In this document: one piece after another, positions 45,450-55,722 of the stretch
How the letters are laid out: each line of letters opens with the position of its first letter
Numbering within the stretch: the first letter of the stretch is position 1
Source of the DNA: Clitopilus passeckerianus
Taxonomy: Eukaryota > Basidiomycota > Agaricomycetes > Agaricales > Entolomataceae
Length of the DNA: 64,000 nucleotides
NCBI GenBank assembly: GCA_944990035.1
Contig: CALYLX010000142.1
Location: 992,001-1,056,000, forward strand
Direction: 5' to 3'
Program-made: the position numbers and the translations under genes
Notes under the pieces: model-generated
The model's input: the letters and a program-made list of their open reading frames with translations, nothing else
Told to the model about the DNA's origin: nothing
Database searches by the model: none

Positions 45450-47355
45450 ATGGCTTCCACTGACAGCAAAGTTTTGGGCGTCGTTCTGCTTGTGCGCCAT
45501 GGTGATCGCCAAGGTGTGCGCCCTTAGGCCATCTTCGGATCTTATCATTAATCCAGCTATGATTCTCCAGGCTTTTATCAGAACCCAAACGGTTACACTG
45601 CTTCGAATACCGCAATTACGCCTCTGGGAAATGTAAGTCTCTAATCATCATAGCATCATGAACCTTCACTGAGATGGGTCCTTTAGAAACAAGAGTTCCA
45701 GCTGGGACAGCAGTTGCGAAGCATCTATCTAGATGACAGCTCTCCTTCCCGCATTCCTGGCGTCAATGCGACCATTGTGAATGACGCCCAGCTCCGCGTT
45801 CGTGCAGACGCGGGAGGCGAAGGTGGTGTGATCTACAACTCAGCCTTGTCCCTTCTCCAGGGTTTGTTCCCGGCCAATGGCGGGTACAATACCACCCTCG
45901 CAAATGGAACCAATGTCGAGGGTCCTTTGAATGGTTATCAGGTACGTTTTAACTCGTGCCACAAAAAATGACCGATCCCAAATAATCAACAGTATATTCC
46001 GGGTAAGCATAGTTCTGGACCTGTCGAACGATATTTCCTGATTACGATCCCCTGCAGTGGAATCCGTCGAACCTGAAAACGATGTTTCGCTGGAGGGATG
46101 GACTTCATGTAATGTACGATTCTTTCCCAGTGAAATTTTCTCTCTTTTGCTCACGATTCCTTCCAGACATTCGTGACTGCAAATAACGGACTCTACAATT
46201 CCACCTTCTTCAGCGAGAAGGTGGCTGAGAACCAGGATTTTCTCAAGTCGCTGCCACCTTACCTGGATGGCCGCCCAGTAACACTTCAAAATATGTGGAA
46301 TGTACGTCCAGTCCTCTGCTCCTAACCCCCTTCCTGTCTAACAGAGGGTACGTACGTAGATCTTCGACTTCATGAACGTCCAATACATCCACAATGCGGA
46401 TTTCAAGAAGCAACTACCTGAAGGCTATCTGGAAAAGGCTCGGGACCTCGCCAACTGGCATGAATACAACGTCTTCAGTGGCCCAACTCCTGACAACATC
46501 AGGAACAGTGAGTCGGAGCAACTTTCAGCCCGTACCAGTGACTCAACGATGACTTCCCGCAGTTGCTGGCCAGACCATCATCCCCTCGATCATCGACGGG
46601 TTCAACAGCATTACTGATTCGAAGGATCCCGTCAAATTCGTGTATCAGGCAATTTCTTACAAGCCCTTCATCTCCTTCTTCAACATCACCAAGGCTGCGG
46701 AGATCAACCCCGAGCTGGCTGGTATTGGTAAACATCCGATTTTACTGCTTTTTTGTCTTCGATAATCTAACTTCCGTGGACAGTCAATTATGCTGCTGCA
46801 CTCGCGCTCGAAGTCCGCCAACCTGCCTCTGGCGGCGCCCCCGTCGTCAGGTTCAACTTCCAGAACGGAACTGAGGCCGGCAACTTCACCACCTACAAGT
46901 TCTTGAATCCCTCAGGCTCCGGCACCGATGTTCCTCTTTCCGACTTCATCGACTACATCGAGGTATGTTTCATCTTGGTACTAATGGGATGTACGAAACT
47001 GAATCGAATCCGGTCTGAATAGCCTTTCGGGATCGATTCGATCAACAAATGGTGCTCAGTCTGCGAAAACACCAAGGACAGAGGCTGCGCTGCCTTGAAC
47101 CTTGCTGCTAAGGATGCAGTTGCAGATGCTCACCCAAAGATCAGCCCCGTCGGTGCCGGTTTCTTGGGTGCTGGACTGACCCTTGTGGTGGCTCTGCTAC
47201 TCCTCGGTCTGTTGCTTTTCCTCGGTATCTTGGGTGTCGCCCCAGGAAAGTTGAGGAGGAAGGGCTCTCGTGACCAAGAGGTGAGATGAACCCTGGCAAT
47301 TCTTAGTGAAGCGACTAACGACCTTTAGGAGACATCTGGAGACTCCAAGGCATAA
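45450..47355 (+). CDS. Membrane-anchored histidine-phosphatase-fold protein
   Basis: Ten introns (45514-45570, 45633-45686, 45942-45992, 46003-46057, 46114-46166, 46302-46359, 46508-46562, 46728-46783, 46963-47022, 47281-47328) give 452 residues. The N-terminal VLGVVLLVRHGDRQG carries the RHG motif whose His is phosphorylated in the histidine phosphatase superfamily. TPLGNKQEFQLGQQLRSIYL matches the segment after it. Many N-x-S/T sites precede a C-terminal membrane helix (GLTLVVALLLLGLLLFLGI) and a short basic tail, implying an exoplasmic catalytic domain, although no signal peptide is visible at the N-terminus. The second catalytic motif (His-Asp) was not found where expected (the segment reads AISYKPFISFF), so activity is doubtful. 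Exon 45993-46002 is only ten bases long. Confidence 0.82.
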
Positions 47356-47521
47356 TTGGCGAATGTTTGATCTTACGCTGTTCTCTGTATGGCTTCGAAG
47401 GCGGCCTATGTACACGAGCTTCGGATGATTTTGTTGGGAAAATTCATGAGATTTATGATTGCATATATGTAAAAGTACATTGTGATTATGCTGTCTAAAT
47501 GGTATACCCAATTGTCAATGC

Positions 47522-48734
47522 TCATCTCCAGCCGTAATCGTTCCCGCCTTCGTCATAATGCACGACTTCTTCCATATCCGAAGACTCGTGGAACTCGTCT
47601 GGGCAGGTCTTAGATGCTTCCAAGTGCTACAAAGGCGATAGACATACCGCTTTCATCCTCCTCTTGAGAGCTATCTTCGTCAGGGTAGTCATTCTTGTAG
47701 TAGCCTTCATCTAGAACCCGTTAGCCTGGGTTTTACATAGGGTATAGGAAACCATACCGTTTGAATCTTCGTCTACCTCATCTTCCTCTTCCTCAGAATC
47801 GGAAGCAGAATCATAGACATTCATCATGGAGGAAGTCAGACCGGAAAGTGTCCCAACATTAGCAACCTGGTTCCACTCGCTGAGGGTAGCTGGCCGATGG
47901 TAAAAGATATCCCAGACATAGTCCTCATCCATCTTCGGATCCGACCTTATTGGAGCTGCGTCGAGTTTGACATCGTTGACTAGAGTATAACTTGATCAGC
48001 TTTCCTTCACAGCAGCGAACAGTACCCACTCTTGAGGTAATCATTCAACATGGGCATGAACTTCGCCATTTCGGGATCTATGGGCGAAGTGGGCGCCTTG
48101 TCTGCTTCGCGAACAGCATCAAACATTTTGATTTCTGGCGCCGTTCCGGGAGAAGGTAGGTCTTTTGATGCAAGAACCTTGGGTCTTGAGATAGCATCTG
48201 TAAGACTGAGTATATCCTGTGAAGCAGATCACATACGGGTGAGTGGGAAGCCTCCGGGTTCTTCGCTCCCCGACATCACTTTCGTCGTTGTTTAGGATAG
48301 TATACCTGTGTCTCTCCTCTTTCGTTTTGGTTGCGGATGGGATGGGAGAAGCCTTGATTGCAGGATCAGATGGCTTTGTCTCCTGCGGAGATGGTCCTTC
48401 CCTTGCAAGTCGAGATACTTGTTCCTGCGACGAAGATGAGGCATAATAAACCCCACAAGGAGAGAACGGACTTGAATGTCCTTAGCTCGTTTCTCGTCTT
48501 TCCAGGCATCATCCTCTACTGTTTGAGCGAACTTAAAAACGCCAATGTTTCGGGATTTCTTCCTAGGCAGACGAGACTCGATGACTGTAGGATTGTAAAG
48601 ATCAGTCGTCAGATTTGGCGGCTAAGAGCTGTGATGACCGTCTGACCCAGCGCATCCAGAGGTTCTTCGTTTCGCTTTCTCTTGATCCGTAGAATAGTAA
48701 ACTGTGATTGAGGAGTCTCTGTGTCAACGTCCAT
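47522..48734 (-). CDS. IWR1: IWR1-like RNA polymerase II nuclear import factor
   Basis: Introns 48585-48646, 48425-48471, 48217-48274, 47980-48029, 47711-47757 and 47599-47647 give 299 residues. The N-terminus MDVDTETPQSQFTILRIKRK provides a basic, NLS-like start of the kind Iwr1 uses. The signature Iwr1 domain reads DEDYVWDIFYHRP, followed by an acidic Asp/Glu tract and YYKNDYPDEDSSQEEDES, ending NDYGWR. In yeast, Iwr1 binds assembled RNA polymerase II and directs it into the nucleus. The third intron (weak donor GTCGGG) is the least certain; it was chosen because it restores the frame into DILSLTDAISRPKV. Confidence 0.85.
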
Positions 48735-49559
48735 GCTGACGGTGATGAGGGTCTTGAACAAGGTCTGTTGTGTGGCCTCGAGCGAGCAGTGATGCAATAC
48801 TAACAATGTCTACTGCATTCGGTCGTCGCCGAACATGGCGTTTTCGCAGGACCACCATTATTGTCGGTCCCCTTGACTGCTTGGACGCCCTCGGGTTTCA
48901 ACAAATTCTTGTTCTTTTACCCCAGTTAGGATCTCTGCAGTCTGGTGCTGGTTGAAATATCAGTGATGGACACCCTCCTCACACGAAATAAATGAAGTCG
49001 ATCACAGTAATGACTCAATTGTTTCGGGGGCGTTGACAGCCAATAAAGATATTGAGCACCGGCTAACCTGGGTCACCAATGCTGTTTCTCTCACTGTATT
49101 TATGGTGAGGGTCTTTGTTTCTGCCCGCTTGTACGCTAGCATGGACCATCTCCACATCATTGCGTTCCTTGTGCTTCTGTTCTTGCTCTTCCTCAAGAGC
49201 AGACTAGGATACGGCACTGAATTCGCGCCATTCCTACGTATACGACTTTGCAGCGCTTTCTAAGACTGGTATGTTTCTTCCGTGTAGACGTAGATGCTTT
49301 GAGATTCATCAGATTTGCAGACCGTTGGCCCGTAATCATCCTTTCATCGATACCCTGTCCACTGAACGTTCTAACAAGTGTAGGAATAATTTCATGGGAT
49401 CTAGGGAAGTCTGCTGAACTCTTTCCGCAGATACCCTCGTCCCCTTTTTCTGATTTAATTTATATGTCAAGTCATTTTGGGTTTCTGTGTTGCAATGATC
49501 TGTTATTTCCTCTCGTTCCTCGGCATTGCCTATCCTTATACTACCTGGTATACCAATAT
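48735..49559. other. Spacer between IWR1 start and UreG 3' end
   Basis: 825 bases. Small ORFs on both strands show no family text. It probably contains the IWR1 promoter and the UreG 3' untranslated region. Confidence 0.35.
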
Positions 49560-50602
49560 TCACGCTTCCTCTCCTACTGCTCCTGGTTTTCCAGGACTTC
49601 CAGCAGCCTTCCAGGCTGCCAATATCAGACTAATGACATCATTTACCCCTGTGGTCTCTTTAACGCTCGTAAAGATGGTCGGTCCATCACCTCGCATGAG
49701 TTTGGAGTCACGTTCCATGACTTGCAGTGAGGCGCCAACGTAAGGGGCAAGGTCGATCTATGCATGAGTATGTCAATTGAGATAGATAAAAGGTGTTTAA
49801 ATATCGACTCGCTTTGTTGATCACGAGTAAGTCCGATTGAGATATTCCTGGACCACCCTTTCTCGGGATTTTGTCCCCTCCCTGCCATAAACTCAGTTGA
49901 GAAGTAGCCGGTGCAATGGCTGAAAGTACTCACGGAAACATCAATCACATAGATGATGTAGTCTGCGAGCTCACGCGAGTAGTTCGCCGCCAAGTTGTCG
50001 CCGCCGCTCTCAACGAAGAGTAGTTGGCAGCCGTACTTTGCCTGAAGAGTTTCCAATGCGCCCATGTTGGCACTGATGTCCTCTCGAATTGCAGCATGAG
50101 GGCATCCACCTGTCTCGATGGCGAGGATCCGGGAAGCTGGTAGTGCTTTATTCTTAATCAAGAATTCCTGATCTTCGCGAGTGAAGATGTCATTCGTGAC
50201 CGTAGCTGTATGTTAAATCAAGGAGTTAGTATTTTACAGGTTGCAGTGTCCGGGATGCACACCAATATTATATTCTGCTCTTAATTTCTGACATAAAGCC
50301 AGGGTCAACGCTGTCTTCCCGGATCCTACAGGGCCTCCGATACCAATGGTAAAGCCTCTTTCGCCAAAGTTACGAGCGGAGTAGTCTGGCAAATCTCTTT
50401 CAGAGAATTTGCCTGCTTGTAGATTAGATCTAATCTGCACGAAGGAGTAATGGGCCAACTAACCAGGATGATCGAGAACTTCATGGGTGTGCCCATGATC
50501 ACCAGGACCATGACTATGGGACGCATCGCCATCATGAGAGTGCGTGTGCTGCGACTCAGCAGGTCCGGAGCCAGAAAGATTGTTATGGAATGGGACTGTC
50601 AT
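49560..50602 (-). CDS. UREG: Urease accessory GTPase UreG
   Basis: Introns 50413-50463, 50206-50262, 49882-49933 and 49758-49812 give 275 residues. The start at 50602 (an upstream in-frame ATG at 50641 would add 13 residues) leads into a His-rich, nickel-binding style segment ([20 protein letters not shown]). The SIMIBI GTPase core follows: P-loop [32 protein letters not shown], the Cys-Pro-His metal motif [26 protein letters not shown] and the base-recognition motif INKIDLAP. UreG hydrolyses GTP to drive nickel insertion into urease with UreD and UreF, neither of which lies in this window. The last intron has a GC donor (GCGAGT). Confidence 0.96.
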
Positions 50603-50754
50603 TATTGCTGTGGAGAAGGAGGAAAGAGAGCGTAGCTGCATCGCAGATAACGGGACGACCCTAGTTCAGGGTTAGGGTTCAACAAACCCCAACTGAAGGC
50701 GCCCTTCGTTGTGGCACTAACTGAGTCAAGCCAGGTGTGCACGGTTGACAGGAC
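50603..50754. promoter_or_regulatory. Shared divergent promoter, UreG / USB1, with telomere-like repeat
   Basis: 152 bases lie between the two start codons. AGGGTTAGGGTT at 50668-50679 is two units of the TTAGGG telomere repeat, resembling the telo-box bound by Tbf1/Rap1-type factors in some fungal promoters. Function is inferred. Confidence 0.45.
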
Positions 50755-51819
50755 ATGAAAAGGTCTTCCGTTGCACTTGTCTCCTACGACAGCTCTGACG
50801 ATGAAGAAGCACCGCCGGAACCCTTACCTGTCAAAAGAAGGTACGTGGCAGTTTCTGTCACAGAAATGCCTAATTCATGTAGATCTCATAGGAAGCTTCC
50901 ACCTCTGCCATCTTCTTTGGCACCAGCAACTCCAATGGATCGGCCAGAATTGCACCAGGGACGCGTAAGAGCTACCCCACACGTAGAAGGACAATGGGCG
51001 GCGCATGTCTACGTGACGATCTTAGTTGAACCTCGTTCAGCGCTTTTCAAGCTTCTCGACAACGTGTTAGAGTCGGCCCGCTCCGTCGTCCCTTCCTTAC
51101 ACAGCTCCTGGGAAGGAAAAGAGACCCATAAAGGCCGTGAACTCCATATTTCACTGTCGCGACCCATATTCGTACGCGCGCACCAACGGGAGGGCCTAAA
51201 GAAGGCTGTAAAGAGTTTGGCTAAGGCACATTCCCCGTATGTTGTTTTTTCGATCTCAATTTGATGCCGTACTAATCACAAGTTCAGCTTCCAGGCCTCT
51301 TTCGTCGCGTTCTCTGAGCTCACAAATGACGAGCTTACTAGAACATTCCTAACAGTGGAGATTGGCGCTGGCCACTGGGAGGTGAGGAACCGAAATAGCC
51401 TGTTGACTTCGCGCTTAGCATCGATTTCAGTTGAAAAAGCTGTCGGATGATCTCACGCCGACGCTTCACTCCATACTCCAGCGTGAATTCTATCAAAATC
51501 CACGCTTTCATGCCTCCATCGCCTGGGCTCTCCTGGACAGGCCAAACGCGAAGGAATTTCCACAAAGTACCGACTCGGATGTGGTACAGAGTAAGTAATT
51601 CAGTTTATCAGTTTAAACCGATTTCTGAGCCTTCAATGGTCAGATTTTCCCACCATTCCGTGCCTACCTCAGAACCTGATTCAATCTTTGAATGATCAGC
51701 ACGCAACCTCGCTTTCCTCTCCTAGAGTGGGGACTTTCACCGCTCACGGGGTAACTGTGAGAGTCGGAAAGGAGCAGTTTTCCTGGCGTTTCTCTGAGCC
51801 TCGCCACGCTGGACCGTGA
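50755..51819 (+). CDS. USB1: U6 snRNA phosphodiesterase USB1
   Basis: Introns 50841-50891, 51237-51287, 51382-51430 and 51591-51643 give 286 residues, normal for the family. The two catalytic His-x-Ser motifs of the 2H phosphoesterase fold are present: ELHISLSRP in exon 2 and RFHASIAWAL in exon 4. VEGQWAAHVYVTILVEP at the start of the fold and FVAFSELTNDELTRTFLTVE between the motifs also fit. USB1 trims the 3' oligo(U) tail of U6 snRNA, leaving a terminal phosphate that stabilises U6 for splicing. The start is at the first ATG, followed by an acidic SYDSSDDEEAPPEP as in other USB1 proteins. Confidence 0.93.
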
Positions 51820-54241
51820 TACTTCATCGGCGGCCGGAACGCAATTTATCAACCCAACTTTTTTCGAGCCCAAACTGGAAAGGAGGGCAATTATGTGGAC
51901 CTCGGATCTACCCACCATCTGTTGGTTAACCCGAAGTAAACTATTTGCCCTTTCTGTACCCATCTTGCCCCTGTCTTGGAGCGCAATAACGGTTTACGTA
52001 TACCAGAACATCCAGAACCCCCATCAGGAGGGGTGATGCAATACAGATCTTTTCTGCAATCATTGTAAGGAACCCATTCTCATGGGCCCTCACATGTGAA
52101 CGATATTGAAAATGGGCCCTTTGCCAGAAAACACCGGGTCGGTCCGCATACTATGCACCTTGACCTATGTTGGCATGATATCAGGCGAAATCCATGGAGT
52201 TCTTTCGCGGTTTTTGCTAATCATGGTCCTATTTCCCGAAGCAAGGCGAAAGTACAGAAATCCAAGCATTTTGATACCCCAGCTCCCTGCCACACTATCA
52301 TCCAAGGGTGTCTCCTGCAAAAGGCAAATGGCAATCAACACTGATGATCCACTGCTGTCAAGGGAAAGTCGTAACTCTATCATACTCATCGATGCAATGT
52401 GCACTCAGCACCGGCTCGTCCCTGACGGGCTGCTTGGATTCTGAACCATAGTGGAACCTGAAGTTCAAAGGCGTTTGCAGATGGTTCCTCAAGGCTCGTT
52501 CTTGTGCCGGAACATTTTATGTCCGGTTCAGAAAGTTAACCGCCGGTTCGTTTGTGGGCTTTCCCATTTGTACCGCTCATGAACGATCCTCGATTTGAAC
52601 AACACTTAGCCCATGATGATGAACCCGCAGCACCATCGATATGTAACCTCACTCTCCCCGGAGTCGAAATAGGGAGCATGAGGATCTATATATCGTTCGT
52701 CCTCGTGCAACTGATTAGAGAAGCAGAGAACATCATCGTGGAACGCTTCTACCTGTCGGCGATAAGTCCTATGATTTATCCATTCCACTGATGCTTCTTC
52801 CACCCTCGCATACCTGTGGGAAACCGTCGGCTTCTAATTTACTGTGATGTTGTATTCTTTGAGGGCACGATGTACAGAATGCTCACAGGGCTTCCAGCCA
52901 ATCGGTTCGTCGCTTCGCGGCTGCCCGAGAAAAATACAAGGCTCGCAGAGGCGTTCATTCTTTCTCCATCTTTGTTGACCGAGATATGGCATCATTGGTG
53001 CCTGCTTGTTGTAAACAATCATGGATCCAAATCCGTCGGGCTGGGTTCTCTCATCTGGCCGATACTCGCTCGCCGTTATCTTGTGCTATCGTGTGGCCGT
53101 CTTAAGAGCCTCACCCCCTCCGCTCACCTCCACTACTTATCCTTTACGGGTGCTGATAGATTGACTCTTGGGTACGCCGACTTGCCGCCGAGGACGGATC
53201 AATCAGCATCCCGCTGCTTCGCTGAACTTGTGCTGACGGCTACGACTTCCCTACAGCATGAAGTTGAATGGAGCTTAGACTTGTATGCGATAGTTTTCAT
53301 ACAAGCTTGATTCAAGATATCAATGATATCAATCTATTGGGTGCAGGGGGTGAGTACACCTGACTAGGCTCGGAGGCTACCGATCAATGGTCCTGCGGTT
53401 TGTCAGTTCCTATCGGTTTAATTCAGGAGGTCGTACCAGAGATGGGGGACCTTGCAAGCTAGGTGGCCGCTCTACGCTTTCTTAGAATTTCTGATGTTGT
53501 AGGTCCCGCCATCTATCCGCAAGGTGTGTAAACCGAACTAGCCGATAAACTTTTCTAGACATGTACAGTTTTGTTCCCTCCACACAAGCCTCGCTTTTCC
53601 TTTCTTGAACTTTGCATTCTCACTCGCTTGCTAGGTGAAAGCGCGTACGCCTTACCCGCAGGACTTTTCCCCTCGCTTGCGTATGCGTGCTTGACACTGG
53701 ACTGGACTGAAAGATGCTCCGCAATGGATGAGATCGTTGCAAGAAAACGTGAGAAAGGTATAGAAATGTACAAGCAGGAGATTTGCCGGAACGGGAGATT
53801 ATTGCTCATTGTATAGGTCATGCATGTGGTTTGCATCGGTCTATGAGCTTGAGCGCTGGATAGCATTGTACAATGATTCGTCGGAAGCAAACTTGGATGT
53901 GAGATTGATGGATGAAATCTTTCTCCATTTGTCAACGCCCTTGCCCAATTGGGCCAGAGTATTCAACGCATCAGAAGGACGGTGTTGTCCTTGTCCTAGA
54001 GAAAGTTCACAGCCGTAGTAGATGGCGCTCTTAAAGCCTTTCTGTGAGGCCCATTCACAAGGAAACTATCTACCCTAGCTTAATAAACCTTTGGAAGTGC
54101 GGTTGGCTTTGGGTCGAGGAAGAACCCTGACAACAGGTTCGTGAACTGGTCGTGAAACTTGGCCCCTTGTAAGTCAGCTTATATCAACATCCAGATGATA
54201 GTGTAAGTGGAGCATACTTTGTAGATGTCAAACCGGGTTTG
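51820..54241. other. 2.4 kb without a recognisable gene
   Basis: Open frames up to about 165 codons (for example 52816-53310, plus) occur, but none has family text, repeat structure or consistent splicing. No terminal repeats or transposase motifs were noticed. It could be decayed mobile DNA or a lineage-specific gene. Confidence 0.4.
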
Positions 54242-55606
54242 CTATCTGCCAGTGTTAGGGCCACTGAACACAGCATCCTTCGACCTGGGCCGAGGAGCTA
54301 ATACGAGTGCAACATTTCTTGCACTCCCCGTGGCCTGGTCAAACAAACTCACTGGTTCAATGGAATACTCCTCATGGTTAATTTTGCAGGCATTATCACC
54401 CCTCTGGCCCCTCAACTTCTCCCTGATCCATTCCACGCGATCTTCGATGATCCAGTCTTCAATAACAGGCCCAACCAGGCACCTTCGAACGTGAAGATTT
54501 TCTACCTTCCTCTCTAGAAGTTTGAACTCCTCAGAGTCTATGTCGCGATGAGGGTGCGAGGTAAAGTCGACCTGTATTTTCTCAGAGGCGAATGTGAGGA
54601 ATGTCGACCAGGTCGCATATGCACTGTCTGGTAAACGCCCCAGTCGACGCATAGCAGGCGTGCTTCCTGTAGATGGGGTATCGGAGACGTAGTCCGCTGT
54701 GCCTTTATGGAGGGTGGCGTACAGTCGCCCTAGCAGCGCCCGCCAAACAACCTTTCGAATTGCAAGAGATGCTGCTTCGAGTGTTTGTGGGGTGTCAAAC
54801 CAGTGAGATGGAACCTGTGCCGCCAGATGAAAGGCAGAAGTAGGAAGTGGAAGTGGAAAGGGGGCCTGAACGGAAGGTGATGAGGATAGGGGAAAGTCTT
54901 CAGGTGGGTTCATCAGGTTATAGCAACATCCGACCGCAACAATGGCAGCAGGATACCAGAAGTGTTTATTTGGGCTTGTACCAAGGGAGAAGGCGGATCG
55001 AAACACAGCCGGAGTGAGAGATCCACATGCATGCAGCGCAACTAGGAGCACTGGGGCTGGATCGGATGTACTTGGGGATAAAGCACTTGTGGAAGGGATC
55101 CAGGAGTCTATGGCTTCAACCAGAGTCTCTGGCGTGATATGTATCGTATGGTGCGTTATTGTTACCGAACTTTCATCACAGCCCGGAGAGCTTGCCAGGG
55201 ATCGCTTTCGCGATCCATGGGTCTGGTGCGAGCTAGAATCCAGCGCAATTATAGGCGCATTTTTGAATTGTTGATGAAGTGCTCTTGTGAGGTATCCTTG
55301 ACCTGCACCCACGTCAACTATACGTAGTTTTTGTTCTATATGCGGAAGCCTCGTTGAAACCAGGTTCTTTATGTAGCCTGTCATCCTTGTAATTTCATGG
55401 TGTTTCTTTGGCGACATGCCAAACGACGACTGATGGGGACAGTTGTCAATATGAATGGGTTTCCTGTGGTTATCATCGCTTGCATTGGCTACCAAAGTCT
55501 TCCAGTCTGGTGGATCTGACCACCAATCGAGCCAAGATTCTGGTGGGGAAAAGTCTGGGAGAGCTGCCTCGTTTGGGTGGTAATGGAGTAAATCAGAGTC
55601 GGCCAT
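54242..55606 (-). CDS. METTL25/RRNAD1-like methyltransferase-domain protein
   Basis: A single uninterrupted exon of 454 residues starting MADSDLLHYHPNEAALPDFS. SFGMSPKKHHEITRM is followed by the SAM-binding motif LRIVDVGAGQGYLTRALHQQ and ALDSSS. Downstream come LLVALHACGSLTPAVFRSA and IVAVGCCYNLM, the characteristic HACG and GCCYN blocks of the METTL25/RRNAD1 family (Methyltransf_32). The biochemical substrate is not well established. The absence of introns is exceptional here. The gene is divergent from the P450, with 116 bases between starts. The C-terminus ends close to the last conserved text, so it is complete. Confidence 0.87.
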   Translation of the reverse strand: MADSDLLHYHPNEAALPDFSPPESWLDWWSDPPDWKTLVANASDDNHRKPIHIDNCPHQSSFGMSPKKHHEITRMTGYIKNLVSTRLPHIEQKLRIVDVGAGQGYLTRALHQQFKNAPIIALDSSSHQTHGSRKRSLASSPGCDESSVTITHHTIHITPETLVEAIDSWIPSTSALSPSTSDPAPVLLVALHACGSLTPAVFRSAFSLGTSPNKHFWYPAAIVAVGCCYNLMNPPEDFPLSSSPSVQAPFPLPLPTSAFHLAAQVPSHWFDTPQTLEAASLAIRKVVWRALLGRLYATLHKGTADYVSDTPSTGSTPAMRRLGRLPDSAYATWSTFLTFASEKIQVDFTSHPHRDIDSEEFKLLERKVENLHVRRCLVGPVIEDWIIEDRVEWIREKLRGQRGDNACKINHEEYSIEPVSLFDQATGSARNVALVLAPRPRSKDAVFSGPNTGR

Positions 55607-55722
55607 TTCGGACTGAGGATCGCCATCAACAACGATTTCTGCCACTCACGGCCACTTCGGTCACCACTGATAGGTATACCTAAAGAAAACAATGGAAACA
55701 TGGGAGCGCCCTCTTTAACGAC
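55607..55722. promoter_or_regulatory. Shared divergent promoter, METTL25-like / P450
   Basis: 116 bases between start codons. No clear core elements beyond an A-rich stretch near 55680-55700. Confidence 0.4.

Noticed and set aside
48217..48340. Two ultra-short introns (about 40 bases each) in IWR1
   Set aside because: A single 58-base intron at 48217-48274 preserves the frame more simply and gives DILSLTDAIS.
49248..49730. 160-codon plus-strand frame
   Set aside because: It overlaps the last UreG exon on the opposite strand, has erratic hydrophobic and Cys/Ser composition, and shows no family text or splice consistency.
52816..53310. 165-codon plus-strand frame in the 2.4 kb gap
   Set aside because: No recognisable motif, no neighbouring exons and no clear promoter; reported only as part of the gap.
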